Assembly (NCBI RefSeq): GCF_900231835.1
Contig: NZ_OCTN01000001.1
Location: 310,001-374,000, forward strand
Reading direction: 5' to 3'
From: Pontivivens marinum
Lineage (GTDB): Bacteria > Pseudomonadota > Alphaproteobacteria > Rhodobacterales > Rhodobacteraceae
DNA: 64,000 bases
How positions within the stretch are numbered: position 1 is the first letter of the stretch; the number at the start of each line of letters is the position of its first letter. The notes beneath the pieces are model-generated. The model had not been told where the DNA came from. It did no database searches and worked only from the letters and a program-made list of their open reading frames with translations. A program made the translations under genes and the position numbers. This document shows, one piece after another, positions 27,543 to 36,187 of the stretch.

Positions 27543-28546
27543 GCGGACAGGATATCGCGCGCAGCAATCAGATCGCCCTTGTCGATCATCTCGGTCACGG
27601 TGTGGATATAGCGGGTACCAACTACAATTCCGACAGCCCGCGCGCCCGAAGCAGCCTGCTGCGCCGCCGCGCCATCCTGCCCGCCAGCGGCAAGGATTGT
27701 GCGCTGGAACGGAATATCCTTGGACCGCGCCAAGGCCTCGATTTCCTCAACCAAGGCGATGTCGGCGATAAAGCTGCCATCCTTGATATGCATTCCGAAA
27801 CCCTTGCCCTGAACGGTCACGGCCTCCTGCTTGGGCACGCCGGGCGTGTCGCAGGACAGGGTGGTGTCGATGCCAAAGCCGATATCAGGCTGGATTTTAT
27901 GGGTCGCGGTGCGCGCACCGCGCAGACCGACCTCCTCCTGCACTGTGAACACAACGTGCAGCTCACATTCATGGCCGCTTTCCTTGGCGGCGCGCAGGGC
28001 CTCAATGCCCAGCCAGCACGCGATGCGGTTGTCCAACGCCTTGGACACGACCTTGTCGCCCATCTCCAGAAACGGCTCGTCCATCACGACGTAATCGCCA
28101 ACCTGAACCTTCTCCGCAGCTTCCTTGCCCAGACCGATATCGACGAAAAACTCGGAGATCGCAGGGATTTTCTTGCGATCCTCAGGCGAAGCGATGTGCA
28201 CAGGCTTGCCGCCCGGATTCATCACGCCCTTGATGTCGCCATCCTTGGTGCAGATCATCACGCGGCGCGAGAACAGGTTGCGGTTATCAAAACCACCGAC
28301 CGGATTGACGTAAATCCAGCCTTCCTCGCTGACATGGCTGACCAGAAAACCGATCTCGTCCATGTGGCACAGCATCATCACCCGCTTGCCCGGTCCGTTG
28401 CGCTTGGCCATCAGGCTGCCCATGGGATCAACTGTGATTTCGTCGGCCAGACCCTCGATCTCGGCCATAATCAGGTCGCGCACGCGGTTTTCACGCCCCG
28501 GAACGCCAGGGGTTTCGCATAGACGCTTGAGCAGATCGGTATCCAT
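27524..28546 (-). CDS. M42 family metallopeptidase (glutamyl/leucyl aminopeptidase type)
   Basis: A 340-residue M42/M18-type dinuclear zinc aminopeptidase (FrvX/CelM family) that cleaves peptides in the cytoplasm. The zinc ligands are visible: CHMDEIGFLV (His-x-Asp), VSKALDNRIACW (bridging Asp), FTVQEEVGLRG (catalytic Glu pair), FGIDTTLSCD and a late RYIHTVTEMI (His). A PA-domain-like insert lies around residues 75-170. It precedes the amidase fusion gene with a short overlap, suggesting one transcript for peptide/peptidoglycan breakdown. Confidence 0.92.
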   Translation of the reverse strand: MDTDLLKRLCETPGVPGRENRVRDLIMAEIEGLADEITVDPMGSLMAKRNGPGKRVMMLCHMDEIGFLVSHVSEEGWIYVNPVGGFDNRNLFSRRVMICTKDGDIKGVMNPGGKPVHIASPEDRKKIPAISEFFVDIGLGKEAAEKVQVGDYVVMDEPFLEMGDKVVSKALDNRIACWLGIEALRAAKESGHECELHVVFTVQEEVGLRGARTATHKIQPDIGFGIDTTLSCDTPGVPKQEAVTVQGKGFGMHIKDGSFIADIALVEEIEALARSKDIPFQRTILAAGGQDGAAAQQAASGARAVGIVVGTRYIHTVTEMIDKGDLIAARDILSAWVAAN

Positions 28547-28735
28547 TGGGTGTCCTCCTAAGGGTTGAGCCCGAACATAATCGCGCCGCCACGGTTTCGC
28601 ACCCCCGCCTTTCGGCTTTGCGCAAATTGGTCGGGCCCACTAGTACCTGATCTGATTGTAACGATCACAAACTCTACTATCACATCGCGTCAGTGACCCT
28701 GTTCAAACGGCGCGGACGGCGCTATCTGAAACAAT

Positions 28736-28978
28736 ATGAGCATGTCGTACAAATCCCGCCGCCGCTGGTCGATCTTCCTCCTGCTGGTTGGCCTGCCCCT
28801 GTATATTCTGGTGGTCTGGGCCATCATGGGCAATCTGCCCCGCCTGCCCATTCTGGTGGAGCTGGTGCTCTACGCCTTCTTTGGCATCGCATGGGCATTG
28901 CCATTCAAGAATGTTTTCAAAGGCGTGGGCAAAGCAGATCCAGATGCTGACCCCGACACCGGACCAGACGCAAAATGA
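28736..28978 (+). CDS. DUF2842 family small membrane protein
   Basis: An 80-residue protein of the alphaproteobacterial DUF2842 family. A basic start (MSMSYKSRRRW) leads into two hydrophobic helices (about residues 12-32 and 39-57) separated by a short loop, then an acidic tail rich in Asp/Pro. Function unknown. It precedes cobS by 75 bases in the same direction. Starts at 28736 and 28742 are both possible. Confidence 0.85.
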   Translation: MSMSYKSRRRWSIFLLLVGLPLYILVVWAIMGNLPRLPILVELVLYAFFGIAWALPFKNVFKGVGKADPDADPDTGPDAK

Positions 28979-29053
28979 CTTGCCGCGTGCAACCTTGCAC
29001 CAACCGTTGAAATACTCGACAAAGACCTGACTTGACGCACGAGAGGATACGCC

Positions 29054-30040
29054 ATGGCTGACGGAGCGACCCAGATGAACGATACCCCCACCCGCGAGAT
29101 TTCCGTCCGCGACGCGTTCGGCATCGACAGCGATATGACGGTAATGGGCTTTGACGCCATGACCGATCGCGTGCCAGAGGCTGATCCGACATATCAGTTC
29201 GACCGCGACACCACTCTCGCGATTCTGGCCGGTTTTGCACATAACCGCCGCGTCATGGTTCAGGGTTATCACGGTACGGGTAAATCCACCCATATCGAAC
29301 AGGTCGCATCGCGCCTGCACTGGCCCTGCGTTCGTGTGAACCTCGACAGCCATATCAGCCGGATCGATTTGATCGGTAAGGACGCGATCAAGCTGAAAGA
29401 CGGCGTTCAGGTTACCGAATTCCAAGAGGGCATCCTGCCATGGGCCCTGCGCAACCCGACCGCGATTGTATTTGATGAATATGATGCTGGCCGCCCAGAT
29501 GTGATGTTCGTGATCCAGCGCGTGCTGGAAAAGGACGGCAAACTGACGCTGCTCGACCAGAATCAGGTCATCACGCCGAACCCCTACTTCCGCCTGTTCG
29601 CGACGGCCAACACGGTCGGCCTTGGCGATACGACCGGCCTGTATCACGGCACCCAGCAGATCAACCAGGGTCAGATGGACCGCTGGTCGCTGGTCGCCAC
29701 GCTGAACTATCTGCCCCATGATGCAGAGGCGAATATCGTCATCGAGAAAAGCCCGACCTATCAGAACGAGGCCGGACAAAAGGTCATCAGCCAGATGGTC
29801 ACCGTGGCCGACCTGACGCGGACCGCGTTCATGAACGGCGATATCTCTACCGTCATGTCCCCACGCACCGTGATTGCATGGGCTGAAAATGCGCGCATCT
29901 TTAACGATGTCGGCTTTGCGTTCCGTCTGACCTTCCTCAACAAATGTGATGAGCTGGAGCGTCAGACCGTGGCCGAATTCTACCAGCGCTGCTTTGACGA
30001 GGAACTGCCCGAGAGCGCAGCAAGCGTCAGCTTGGGGTGA
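29054..30040 (+). CDS. cobS: aerobic cobaltochelatase subunit CobS
   Basis: A 328-residue AAA+ subunit of the ATP-dependent cobaltochelatase (CobNST) that inserts cobalt into hydrogenobyrinic acid a,c-diamide in the aerobic B12 route. Walker A is [12 protein letters not shown], Walker B is [13 protein letters not shown], and sensor 1 follows in [16 protein letters not shown]. The N-terminus [18 protein letters not shown] is typical. It is followed by cobT after a 157-base gap that holds repeats. The large subunit CobN is not in the window. Confidence 0.96.
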   Translation: MADGATQMNDTPTREISVRDAFGIDSDMTVMGFDAMTDRVPEADPTYQFDRDTTLAILAGFAHNRRVMVQGYHGTGKSTHIEQVASRLHWPCVRVNLDSHISRIDLIGKDAIKLKDGVQVTEFQEGILPWALRNPTAIVFDEYDAGRPDVMFVIQRVLEKDGKLTLLDQNQVITPNPYFRLFATANTVGLGDTTGLYHGTQQINQGQMDRWSLVATLNYLPHDAEANIVIEKSPTYQNEAGQKVISQMVTVADLTRTAFMNGDISTVMSPRTVIAWAENARIFNDVGFAFRLTFLNKCDELERQTVAEFYQRCFDEELPESAASVSLG

Positions 30041-30063
30041 TCGTGGCATATGCAGTACGGGTC

Positions 30064-30093
30064 CCCTCTCCCACTGGTGGGCGAGGGAGAGGG
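30064..30093. repeat. palindromic intergenic element between cobS and cobT
   Basis: A perfect 9-base inverted repeat (30064-30072 with 30085-30093) with a second, overlapping inverted repeat (30070-30081) inside it. It lies 23 bases after the cobS stop. It resembles the CCCTCTCC-type palindromes scattered between genes in many proteobacteria, and could also stop or stabilise the cobS message. Confidence 0.5.
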
Positions 30094-30130
30094 TGGGGGT
30101 TTTCCCCGCAATACTCGACCGTTTTACTGC

Positions 30131-30168
30131 GCAGCCACATAGCAGCCCGAAAGCAGCCACATAGCAGC
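30131..30168. repeat. two tandem copies of a 16-base direct repeat upstream of cobT
   Basis: GCAGCCACATAGCAGC occurs at 30131-30146 and again at 30153-30168, with a 22-base period, that is, two helical turns. The copies end 30 bases before the cobT start codon. They could be tandem protein-binding sites or a slipped-strand duplication. Confidence 0.6.
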
Positions 30169-30197
30169 ACCCTAATTCTTGATCCGGCGGAGGCCCC

Positions 30198-32066
30198 ATG
30201 AAACCCATCGACAACCCCGCCGATCCATTCAAAAAGGCCCTCGCGGACGCCACCCGCACTCTGGCGAACGAGCCTGAGATGAAGGTCACCTACTCCGTTG
30301 ACCCGCCCGGATTATCCAACGATTCCGCACGCTTGCCGCAGGTAACCCGCCGCATGACGCGGGATGAGGTGATGCTGGCCCGCGGCGTGGCCGATGCCTA
30401 CGCGCTTCGCACCCGCTTTCATAATTCCTCAACCCATGCGCGCTATACTCCGCAGGGCGAAATGGCCCGCAATATATATGAGGCAATGGAAACCGCCCGA
30501 TGTGAGGCTGTAGGCACCCGCGCCATGCCCGGTTGCGCAGGCAATATCGACGCGAAAATCGCGGCGGAGGCTAAGCGCCTGGGATATGGCGATATTAAGG
30601 AGGCCGCACAGGCCCCTTTGGCCGAGGCTGCTGGCTATCTGGTTCGCCATTTGGCAACGGGCCGCGAACTGCCCGCCGGTGCGGCCAATGTGATGGAGCT
30701 GTGGCGCGGTTTTCTGGAGGGACAGGCCGGCGATACGCTGGATAATCTGGATGACGTGCTGTCAGACCAAAAATCCTTCGCCCGCTTTGCGCGGCAGGTC
30801 ATCGATGATCTGGGCTATGGTGAGGAACTGGGCGACGACCCGGATGCCGCCGAGGACCCCGAGGATGACGGCTCCGAGGTCGAGGAGGAAAACGACCCCG
30901 AATCGCAGGACGATCAGGGCGACGACCAGCAGGATAGCGACAGCTCGGACGAAACATCCGAGGAGCAATCCGAGGCAGACCCGGACGCCGCCGAGGCACA
31001 GGTCGCGCAGGACGATTCGGATGAGAATGAGGTGACCGAGGAGGCACAGATGCAGGAGGGCGAACCTCCCGCCGATCTGCCGTCCCCCCCAATCAGCGAG
31101 GCCGACCCGGGTTACAAGGTCTACAATACTGATTTTGATGAAGAAATCGCCGCCGAGGACCTCGCCGGACCGGAAGAACTGGTTCGCCTGCGCGCCTATC
31201 TCGATCAGCAATTGGAACCGCTAAAGGGCGCCGTCAGCCGACTGGCCAACCGCCTGCAACGGCGGCTTCAAGCGCAGCAAAACCGGTCATGGGATTTCGA
31301 TCAGGAGGAGGGCGTTTTGGACGCCGGCCGCCTCGCCCGTGTCGTCGCCAACCCGACCATGCCGCTCAGCTTTAAGGTCGAGCAGGACACCGAATTCCGC
31401 GACACCGTGGTTACGCTGCTGATCGACAATTCCGGCTCCATGCGCGGTCGCCCGATCTCCATCGCGGCGATCTGCGCCGATGTGTTGAGCCAGACGCTGG
31501 AACGGTGTCAGGTTAAGGTCGAAATCCTAGGCTTCACCACCCGCGCGTGGAAGGGTGGGCAGAGCCGTGAGAATTGGTTGCAAAGCGGGCGCGACGGAAA
31601 TCCCGGTCGCCTCAATGACTTACGCCACATCGTCTACAAACGCGCCGACGCCCCATGGCGGCGTGTGCGACCCAATTTGGGCCTGATGATGAAGGAAGGC
31701 CTGCTCAAGGAAAACATCGATGGTGAGGCACTGGAATGGGCAAATAAACGCCTAACAAGCCGCCCCGAGGCACGCCGCATCATGATGGTAATCTCGGATG
31801 GCGCACCGGTAGATGATTCGACGCTCAGCGCGAATCCGCCAAACTATCTGGAAAAGCACCTGCGCGACGTGATTGCCATGATCGAGAAGCGCAAACAGGT
31901 GGAGCTGCTGGCCATTGGAATCGGGCATGACGTCACCCGCTATTACCAGCGCGCCGTTACGATTACCGATGTGGAACAATTGGCCGGTGCAATGACCGAA
32001 CAGTTGGCTGCGCTATTCGAAAGCGACCCGCGCGCCCGCGCACGGGCAGATCGCCGCCGCGGTTAG
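30198..32066 (+). CDS. cobT: aerobic cobaltochelatase subunit CobT
   Basis: A 622-residue partner of CobS, the adaptor ring subunit of aerobic cobaltochelatase. The N-terminal domain is followed by a very acidic stretch (about residues 210-295, rich in Asp, Glu, Gln and Ser), normal for the family. The C-terminal von Willebrand A domain has the metal-binding motif DNSGS at residues 410-414. A GCGGAGG ribosome site precedes the ATG. The stop overlaps the stop of the convergent GST-like gene. Transcription from cobS may be modulated by the hairpin and repeats in the gap. Confidence 0.95.
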   Translation: MKPIDNPADPFKKALADATRTLANEPEMKVTYSVDPPGLSNDSARLPQVTRRMTRDEVMLARGVADAYALRTRFHNSSTHARYTPQGEMARNIYEAMETARCEAVGTRAMPGCAGNIDAKIAAEAKRLGYGDIKEAAQAPLAEAAGYLVRHLATGRELPAGAANVMELWRGFLEGQAGDTLDNLDDVLSDQKSFARFARQVIDDLGYGEELGDDPDAAEDPEDDGSEVEEENDPESQDDQGDDQQDSDSSDETSEEQSEADPDAAEAQVAQDDSDENEVTEEAQMQEGEPPADLPSPPISEADPGYKVYNTDFDEEIAAEDLAGPEELVRLRAYLDQQLEPLKGAVSRLANRLQRRLQAQQNRSWDFDQEEGVLDAGRLARVVANPTMPLSFKVEQDTEFRDTVVTLLIDNSGSMRGRPISIAAICADVLSQTLERCQVKVEILGFTTRAWKGGQSRENWLQSGRDGNPGRLNDLRHIVYKRADAPWRRVRPNLGLMMKEGLLKENIDGEALEWANKRLTSRPEARRIMMVISDGAPVDDSTLSANPPNYLEKHLRDVIAMIEKRKQVELLAIGIGHDVTRYYQRAVTITDVEQLAGAMTEQLAALFESDPRARARADRRRG

Positions 32067-33052
32067 CCCTGCAAAACGTCTAGGCATCCGGTGCGGGCCA
32101 GCAGGTCACGCACCGGTGCGCTCAACTCGGCCTGAGCAAAGATTTCCCGCAGCCGCGTCAAACACTTACCCTGCCAACGGTAGGGCATGTTCGTGAATGG
32201 TCCCGAGGCAAGATCGACCTGTAAAACCTGCTCACTATCCTGCAAGGCATCAGCATTCGCGGCCAAAAATGGCAGGTAATCCGTGCCAATGATGGTCAGG
32301 ATCGCCACCAAACCTTCCAGCGATTCCGGTATCCATTCGCCATCCAGACCGGAAGCATCATCGATCCGGCGCAGCCAGTGCAGAACCTCTGGCGCCTCAA
32401 CTCGCATAATCTCAGCCGCGGCTGGATCGAGGGCGAGCTGGCTCAATTGCCCGAACAGAGCAAAATCGGCAAGGCTGGGACGGGTTCCGAACAGGTATCC
32501 CTGCCCCGCACAAATTGGACGTAGCGCGGCCAACACGGCGCGGTATGTCGCCTCGATCACCGGTCCGTTTTCCGCAGTCGCCCCGATCATCGGCATGCGG
32601 CCGGATTGACGTTTGCGCAAGGTTGGGCCAATGCCCTCAGCCGTTTGGTTTGGCAGTGCGGACGCAACCTCCGCCGCAATCCAACTGGTTGCAAAGCTTG
32701 CGGAATTATCGTCGCGCCAGCGATACCAGAACATCGCCTTGGTCAGCCACTCGTCGGCCATATCTTCAATCAAATGACAGAGAAACGCTTGATCCCTGGG
32801 CGGGATCGTGCCGCGATCATTGACGATCTCTGTTTCCAGCACGGTCGCGATGGTCGTCGAATCAGTCAGGTCGCGGCCCATCGGGTGACGCAGCACAGGC
32901 AACAGAATCGGAGAGACCCCCACCTTTCGCCCCGTCAGTTGCGGCAATTCGACGATCCAATCGACCGGAATGCGTCGATAACGCATCAACGCCCGAATCT
33001 TCATGGAATAAGGTGAGGCCGTAAGGCCGATCAGTTCATATCTAGCGCTCAT
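32063..33052 (-). CDS. glutathione S-transferase-like protein
   Basis: A 329-residue protein with GST architecture. The thioredoxin-like N-terminal domain reads [25 protein letters not shown], where a Ser replaces the catalytic Cys of the glutaredoxin-like motif. It is followed by a [18 protein letters not shown] segment equivalent to the glutathione-binding loop. The helical C-terminal domain contains [20 protein letters not shown] and is longer than usual by about 100 residues. The ATG overlaps the stop of the TetR-type gene by 4 bases, so it is probably co-transcribed with and controlled by that regulator. Substrate unknown. Confidence 0.82.
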   Translation of the reverse strand: MSARYELIGLTASPYSMKIRALMRYRRIPVDWIVELPQLTGRKVGVSPILLPVLRHPMGRDLTDSTTIATVLETEIVNDRGTIPPRDQAFLCHLIEDMADEWLTKAMFWYRWRDDNSASFATSWIAAEVASALPNQTAEGIGPTLRKRQSGRMPMIGATAENGPVIEATYRAVLAALRPICAGQGYLFGTRPSLADFALFGQLSQLALDPAAAEIMRVEAPEVLHWLRRIDDASGLDGEWIPESLEGLVAILTIIGTDYLPFLAANADALQDSEQVLQVDLASGPFTNMPYRWQGKCLTRLREIFAQAELSAPVRDLLARTGCLDVLQG

Positions 33053-33669
33053 TCCGCAACTTCGGCCAGTGGCTCCGCGCCTGCAAGTCGAAACGCCATA
33101 TCGACATAGCGTGTTGCGATTGCACCGGCAGGCAAGCGCCCACCATCGCGATACCACGTCGAAACACCGGTCAACATTGCGATCATTGCCATCGTCGTCA
33201 GGCGCGAATCTGTATGCTCGAACGCCCCCTCGGCCACACCGGCGGTCAGGATTTCCTCGATCACATGCTCATAATCACGGCGCAGCCGCTCAATCTCCGA
33301 GAAGTTTTCAGGCTCCAGATTGCGCAGTTCCATATAGGAGATGAACACTTTTTCGGCGCGCATGATGTGGTAATCGATGTGAAACCGGACAAAACGCTCT
33401 AACCGGATCACGGCGGGGGTTTCAACGGGTGGACTGTGCTGTTGCCAACTGTCCAACAAATGCACGAGGTGCCCACGCATAATGTCGAATAGCAGGCTCT
33501 GCTTATCAGGCGTGTACAGATACAACGCCCCTGCCTGCACGCCCACCTCACGCGCGATTTGGCGCATAGAAACAGCCGCGAACCCGTATCGCGCGATCAG
33601 CCTGATCGCAGCATCCTCAACCATAGCGCGGGTTTTTTCCCCGCTTGATCCGCTTTTGCGCGCCATCAT
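33049..33669 (-). CDS. TetR family transcriptional regulator
   Basis: A 206-residue TetR/AcrR regulator. The N-terminal helix-turn-helix reads IARYGFAAVSMRQIAREVGVQAGALYLYTPDKQSLL. The C-terminal ligand-binding part is all helical with no recognisable motif. The ATG-ATG at 33666-33669 follows an AGGGGG ribosome site, which rules out the in-frame ATG at 33726. It is the first gene of a two-gene unit with the GST-like protein. A symmetrical site 20 bases upstream suggests autorepression. Confidence 0.9.
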   Translation of the reverse strand: MMARKSGSSGEKTRAMVEDAAIRLIARYGFAAVSMRQIAREVGVQAGALYLYTPDKQSLLFDIMRGHLVHLLDSWQQHSPPVETPAVIRLERFVRFHIDYHIMRAEKVFISYMELRNLEPENFSEIERLRRDYEHVIEEILTAGVAEGAFEHTDSRLTTMAMIAMLTGVSTWYRDGGRLPAGAIATRYVDMAFRLAGAEPLAEVAE

Positions 33670-33688
33670 ATTCCCCCTACACAACCGC

Positions 33689-33704
33689 ACCGTAACTGAA
33701 CGGT
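33689..33704. promoter_or_regulatory. inverted repeat, candidate TetR-type operator
   Basis: ACCGT and ACGGT arms (33689-33693 and 33700-33704) flank 6 bases. The site is 20 bases upstream of the TetR gene start codon and overlaps the likely promoter. Size and symmetry fit TetR-family operators. Confidence 0.45.
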
Positions 33705-33764
33705 CGTGCAATTGACAGCCGAACACGGTCCCCCCCTGAAATGGAACAGGCGACCTGAGATTTA

Positions 33765-34622
33765 TCAGGTTTCGGTACGGAACCGGCTCTTGGGGTAAAC
33801 GCCCAGAATCTTTAGCGAGGACGTGAAATATTCCAGTTCCTCCAGCGCGCGCGCGACGGCTGGATCATCGGGGTGGCCGTCAACCTCGGCAAAGAATTGC
33901 GTCGCAGTGAACGAGCCGTCGATCATATAGCTTTCAAGCTTGGTCATGTTCACGCCATTGGTCGCGAAACCGCCCATCACCTTGTACAGCGCGGCAGGAA
34001 TGTTGCGTACGCGAAACAGGAAGCTGGTCATCATCGGGCGTCCAACTGATTCCGGCATCACCCCCTCAGGTGCCATGACAAGGAAACGTGTGGTGTTGTT
34101 CTGCGCGTCCTCGATATGGCGCGCGATAACGTCCAGGCCGTAAATCTCACCTGCCAGTTCGGATGCAAGGGCCGCGAGGGCCGGTTTTCCTGCCTCTGCA
34201 ACTGCACGCGCAGATCCGGCAGTATCAGCACCGATTAGCGTTGCGATTCCATGTTCGCTCAAAAAATCTCGGCATTGGCCTAGCAATACGGTGTGACTCA
34301 TCGCCTCACGCACATCGCTGATCTGCGCGCCGGGAACGGCCAGCAGATTGATGTGAACGCGCACGAAATGCTCGCCCACGATTCCCAGACCGCTCTCGGG
34401 CAGCAACTGATGTACGTCGGCCACACGGCCATATGTCGAGTTTTCGACGGCAATCATGCCCAAATCAGCTGCACCCGAGCGCACAGCCTCGATTGCGGCC
34501 TCAAATGTGCGGCAGGGCAATGGCTCCATATCAGGGTACATTTCACGGCATGCCTGGTGCGAATATGCCCCTAGCTCACCCTGAAACGAGATCTTACCGC
34601 TATTTGTCTGAGTGCCCGTCAT
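33765..34622 (-). CDS. pheA: prephenate dehydratase
   Basis: A 285-residue monofunctional prephenate dehydratase that converts prephenate to phenylpyruvate in phenylalanine synthesis. The catalytic lobes show SFQGELGAYSHQACREM, IAVENSTYGRV and the NNTTRFLVM motif with the catalytic Thr. The C-terminal ACT domain (about residues 200-280) contains MTKLESYMIDG, equivalent to the ESRP phenylalanine-sensing motif but altered after the Ser, so feedback sensitivity may differ. It has no chorismate mutase domain. Confidence 0.94.
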   Translation of the reverse strand: MTGTQTNSGKISFQGELGAYSHQACREMYPDMEPLPCRTFEAAIEAVRSGAADLGMIAVENSTYGRVADVHQLLPESGLGIVGEHFVRVHINLLAVPGAQISDVREAMSHTVLLGQCRDFLSEHGIATLIGADTAGSARAVAEAGKPALAALASELAGEIYGLDVIARHIEDAQNNTTRFLVMAPEGVMPESVGRPMMTSFLFRVRNIPAALYKVMGGFATNGVNMTKLESYMIDGSFTATQFFAEVDGHPDDPAVARALEELEYFTSSLKILGVYPKSRFRTET

Positions 34623-34793
34623 CTGTCTTGTCCTGCCTCAAGTGTCGCGCCAATGTAACGTGTGCGCATCGTCGCGCCTTCTATACCTTGAAAAGCCCGT
34701 CATGGAACGGGTAGTACACGCGAGATAGAATTTTCGTGCGGGGCCTGCGATCTGGCCCATCGGCGCGACACATGTTCAGGAAGGCACCGTCGC

Positions 34794-36002
34794 ATGGGCA
34801 GTTTGGAATTTCAGAAGATCTTCGCAAGCGTTATAGGCGCCTTTCTGGCGCTGTTGCTGTTTACGTGGGTCGGCGACCTTGTTTACGGCCTTGAGGAAGG
34901 CGGCCACGGTGACGAGCATCACCTAGCATATGAGATCGAGTTGCCCGAGGGCGACGTAGCCGAGGTTGCGGTCGATGAGGGCCCATCCATTGGTGAGCTG
35001 CTGGTCACGGCATCCGCCGAAAGCGGCGAAGGCCTGTTCCGCCCCTGTACTGCGTGCCACAGCGCAACAGACGAATCCAACAAGACCGGTCCATACCTGC
35101 TGAACGTCGTTGGACGTGACATCGCATCGGTTGATAGCTTTGGTGGCTATTCCGACGCGCTGACCTCGCTAGAGGGTGCATGGACGGCTGAGGCGCTGTC
35201 CGCATTCATCGAAAGCCCACGCGCATATGCACCGGGCACCGGCATGAGCTATAGCGGCATGCGCCGCGCCGCTGATCGGGCAGATGTCATTGCCTATCTG
35301 GTTTCCACCTCAGGTCAGAACCTTGAGGACTTCATCGTTCTGCCAGAGGCAGCACCGGTCGAGGAAGCTGCCACTGAGGAGGCTCCGGTAGAGGAAGCTG
35401 AAGCCAACGACGAAGCAGCACCAGCAACTGAGGGCGAAGCTGAGGCAACCGAGGCCGCACCCGCCGCCGAAGTTGAAGAAGCCCCTGTTGAGGAGGCCCC
35501 TGCCGAAGCAGCACCTGCTGAGGAAGCACCTGTTGAGGAGGCAGCGCCTGTAACCGAGGCTCCTGTAGAGGAAGCGCCCGCCGAAGAAGCTGCACCCGAA
35601 GTTGTCGAGGAAGAAGAGGAAGCCGCTGCCGAGCCAGTCGTTGAGGAAGCCGTCACGGAGACAGCCGCAACCGACCTGCCAGAGTTCATGGTAAATGCCA
35701 GCGCCGAAGATGGCCGCCGTGCGTTCCGCCCCTGCATGGCCTGCCACACGCTAGATGAGGGTGCGAACCGCGTTGGTCCGTCCCTTTACAACGTCGTGAA
35801 TAATGACATCGCGTCGGTAGAGGGCTTCCGATACTCCTCCGCAATGGCGGAACTGGAGGGCAACTGGACCTATGAGAAGCTCAACACATATCTTGAGGCA
35901 CCTCGCAGCACTGTTCCCGGTACGCGCATGGCATTTGCCGGAGTGCGCAGCCAACAGGACCGCGCCAACCTGATCGCGTTCCTGGAAACATCTGGACAAT
36001 AA
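34794..36002 (+). CDS. membrane-anchored two-haem cytochrome c with acidic linker
   Basis: A 402-residue protein with a single N-terminal membrane helix (about residues 9-30) and two homologous class I cytochrome c domains. Domain 1 binds haem at Cys85-Thr-Ala-Cys88-His89, with a Met ligand in GTGMSYSGM. Domain 2 binds at Cys314-Met-Ala-Cys317-His318, with a Met in GTRMAFAGV. Between them (about residues 180-300) is a long repetitive linker of Glu, Ala, Pro and Val (EAPVEEA-type units). The common CycM-type protein in this group has one domain and about 170-190 residues, so this one looks like a domain duplication. A role as a flexible electron carrier to a terminal oxidase is inferred. Confidence 0.9.
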   Translation: MGSLEFQKIFASVIGAFLALLLFTWVGDLVYGLEEGGHGDEHHLAYEIELPEGDVAEVAVDEGPSIGELLVTASAESGEGLFRPCTACHSATDESNKTGPYLLNVVGRDIASVDSFGGYSDALTSLEGAWTAEALSAFIESPRAYAPGTGMSYSGMRRAADRADVIAYLVSTSGQNLEDFIVLPEAAPVEEAATEEAPVEEAEANDEAAPATEGEAEATEAAPAAEVEEAPVEEAPAEAAPAEEAPVEEAAPVTEAPVEEAPAEEAAPEVVEEEEEAAAEPVVEEAVTETAATDLPEFMVNASAEDGRRAFRPCMACHTLDEGANRVGPSLYNVVNNDIASVEGFRYSSAMAELEGNWTYEKLNTYLEAPRSTVPGTRMAFAGVRSQQDRANLIAFLETSGQ

Positions 36003-36024
36003 GCCGTCCAGCTATTGAATTTAC

Positions 36025-36053
36025 AAAGGGTCGCCCCAGTGGCGGCCCTTTTT
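36025..36053 (+). terminator. rho-independent terminator of the cytochrome c gene
   Basis: An 11-base stem (36025-36035 with 36041-36051, one G-T pair) with a 5-base loop runs into five T residues, 22 bases after the stop codon. This is a strong intrinsic terminator. Confidence 0.85.
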
Positions 36054-36187
36054 CGTTAGGTTAACCAATTCAGAGCATCCAACGCCCCATGATCACGTTT
36101 TCATGAGGGTTTCGCGCCTTGCTCTCCCCCCTGTGCCGACCTAACCATTATAGACAAGGAACCTTTTCGAAACCGGAGGCGGCAAGC

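Noticed and set aside
28637-28700. Near-palindrome TTGT-N7-ACAA in the gap upstream of DUF2842
   Set aside because: Only 4-base arms and no matching regulator nearby; expected by chance.
28703-30289. A 528-codon open frame on the - strand opposite DUF2842 and cobS
   Set aside because: It is antisense to cobS and has no domain features. cobS has intact AAA+ motifs, so the frame is a shadow.
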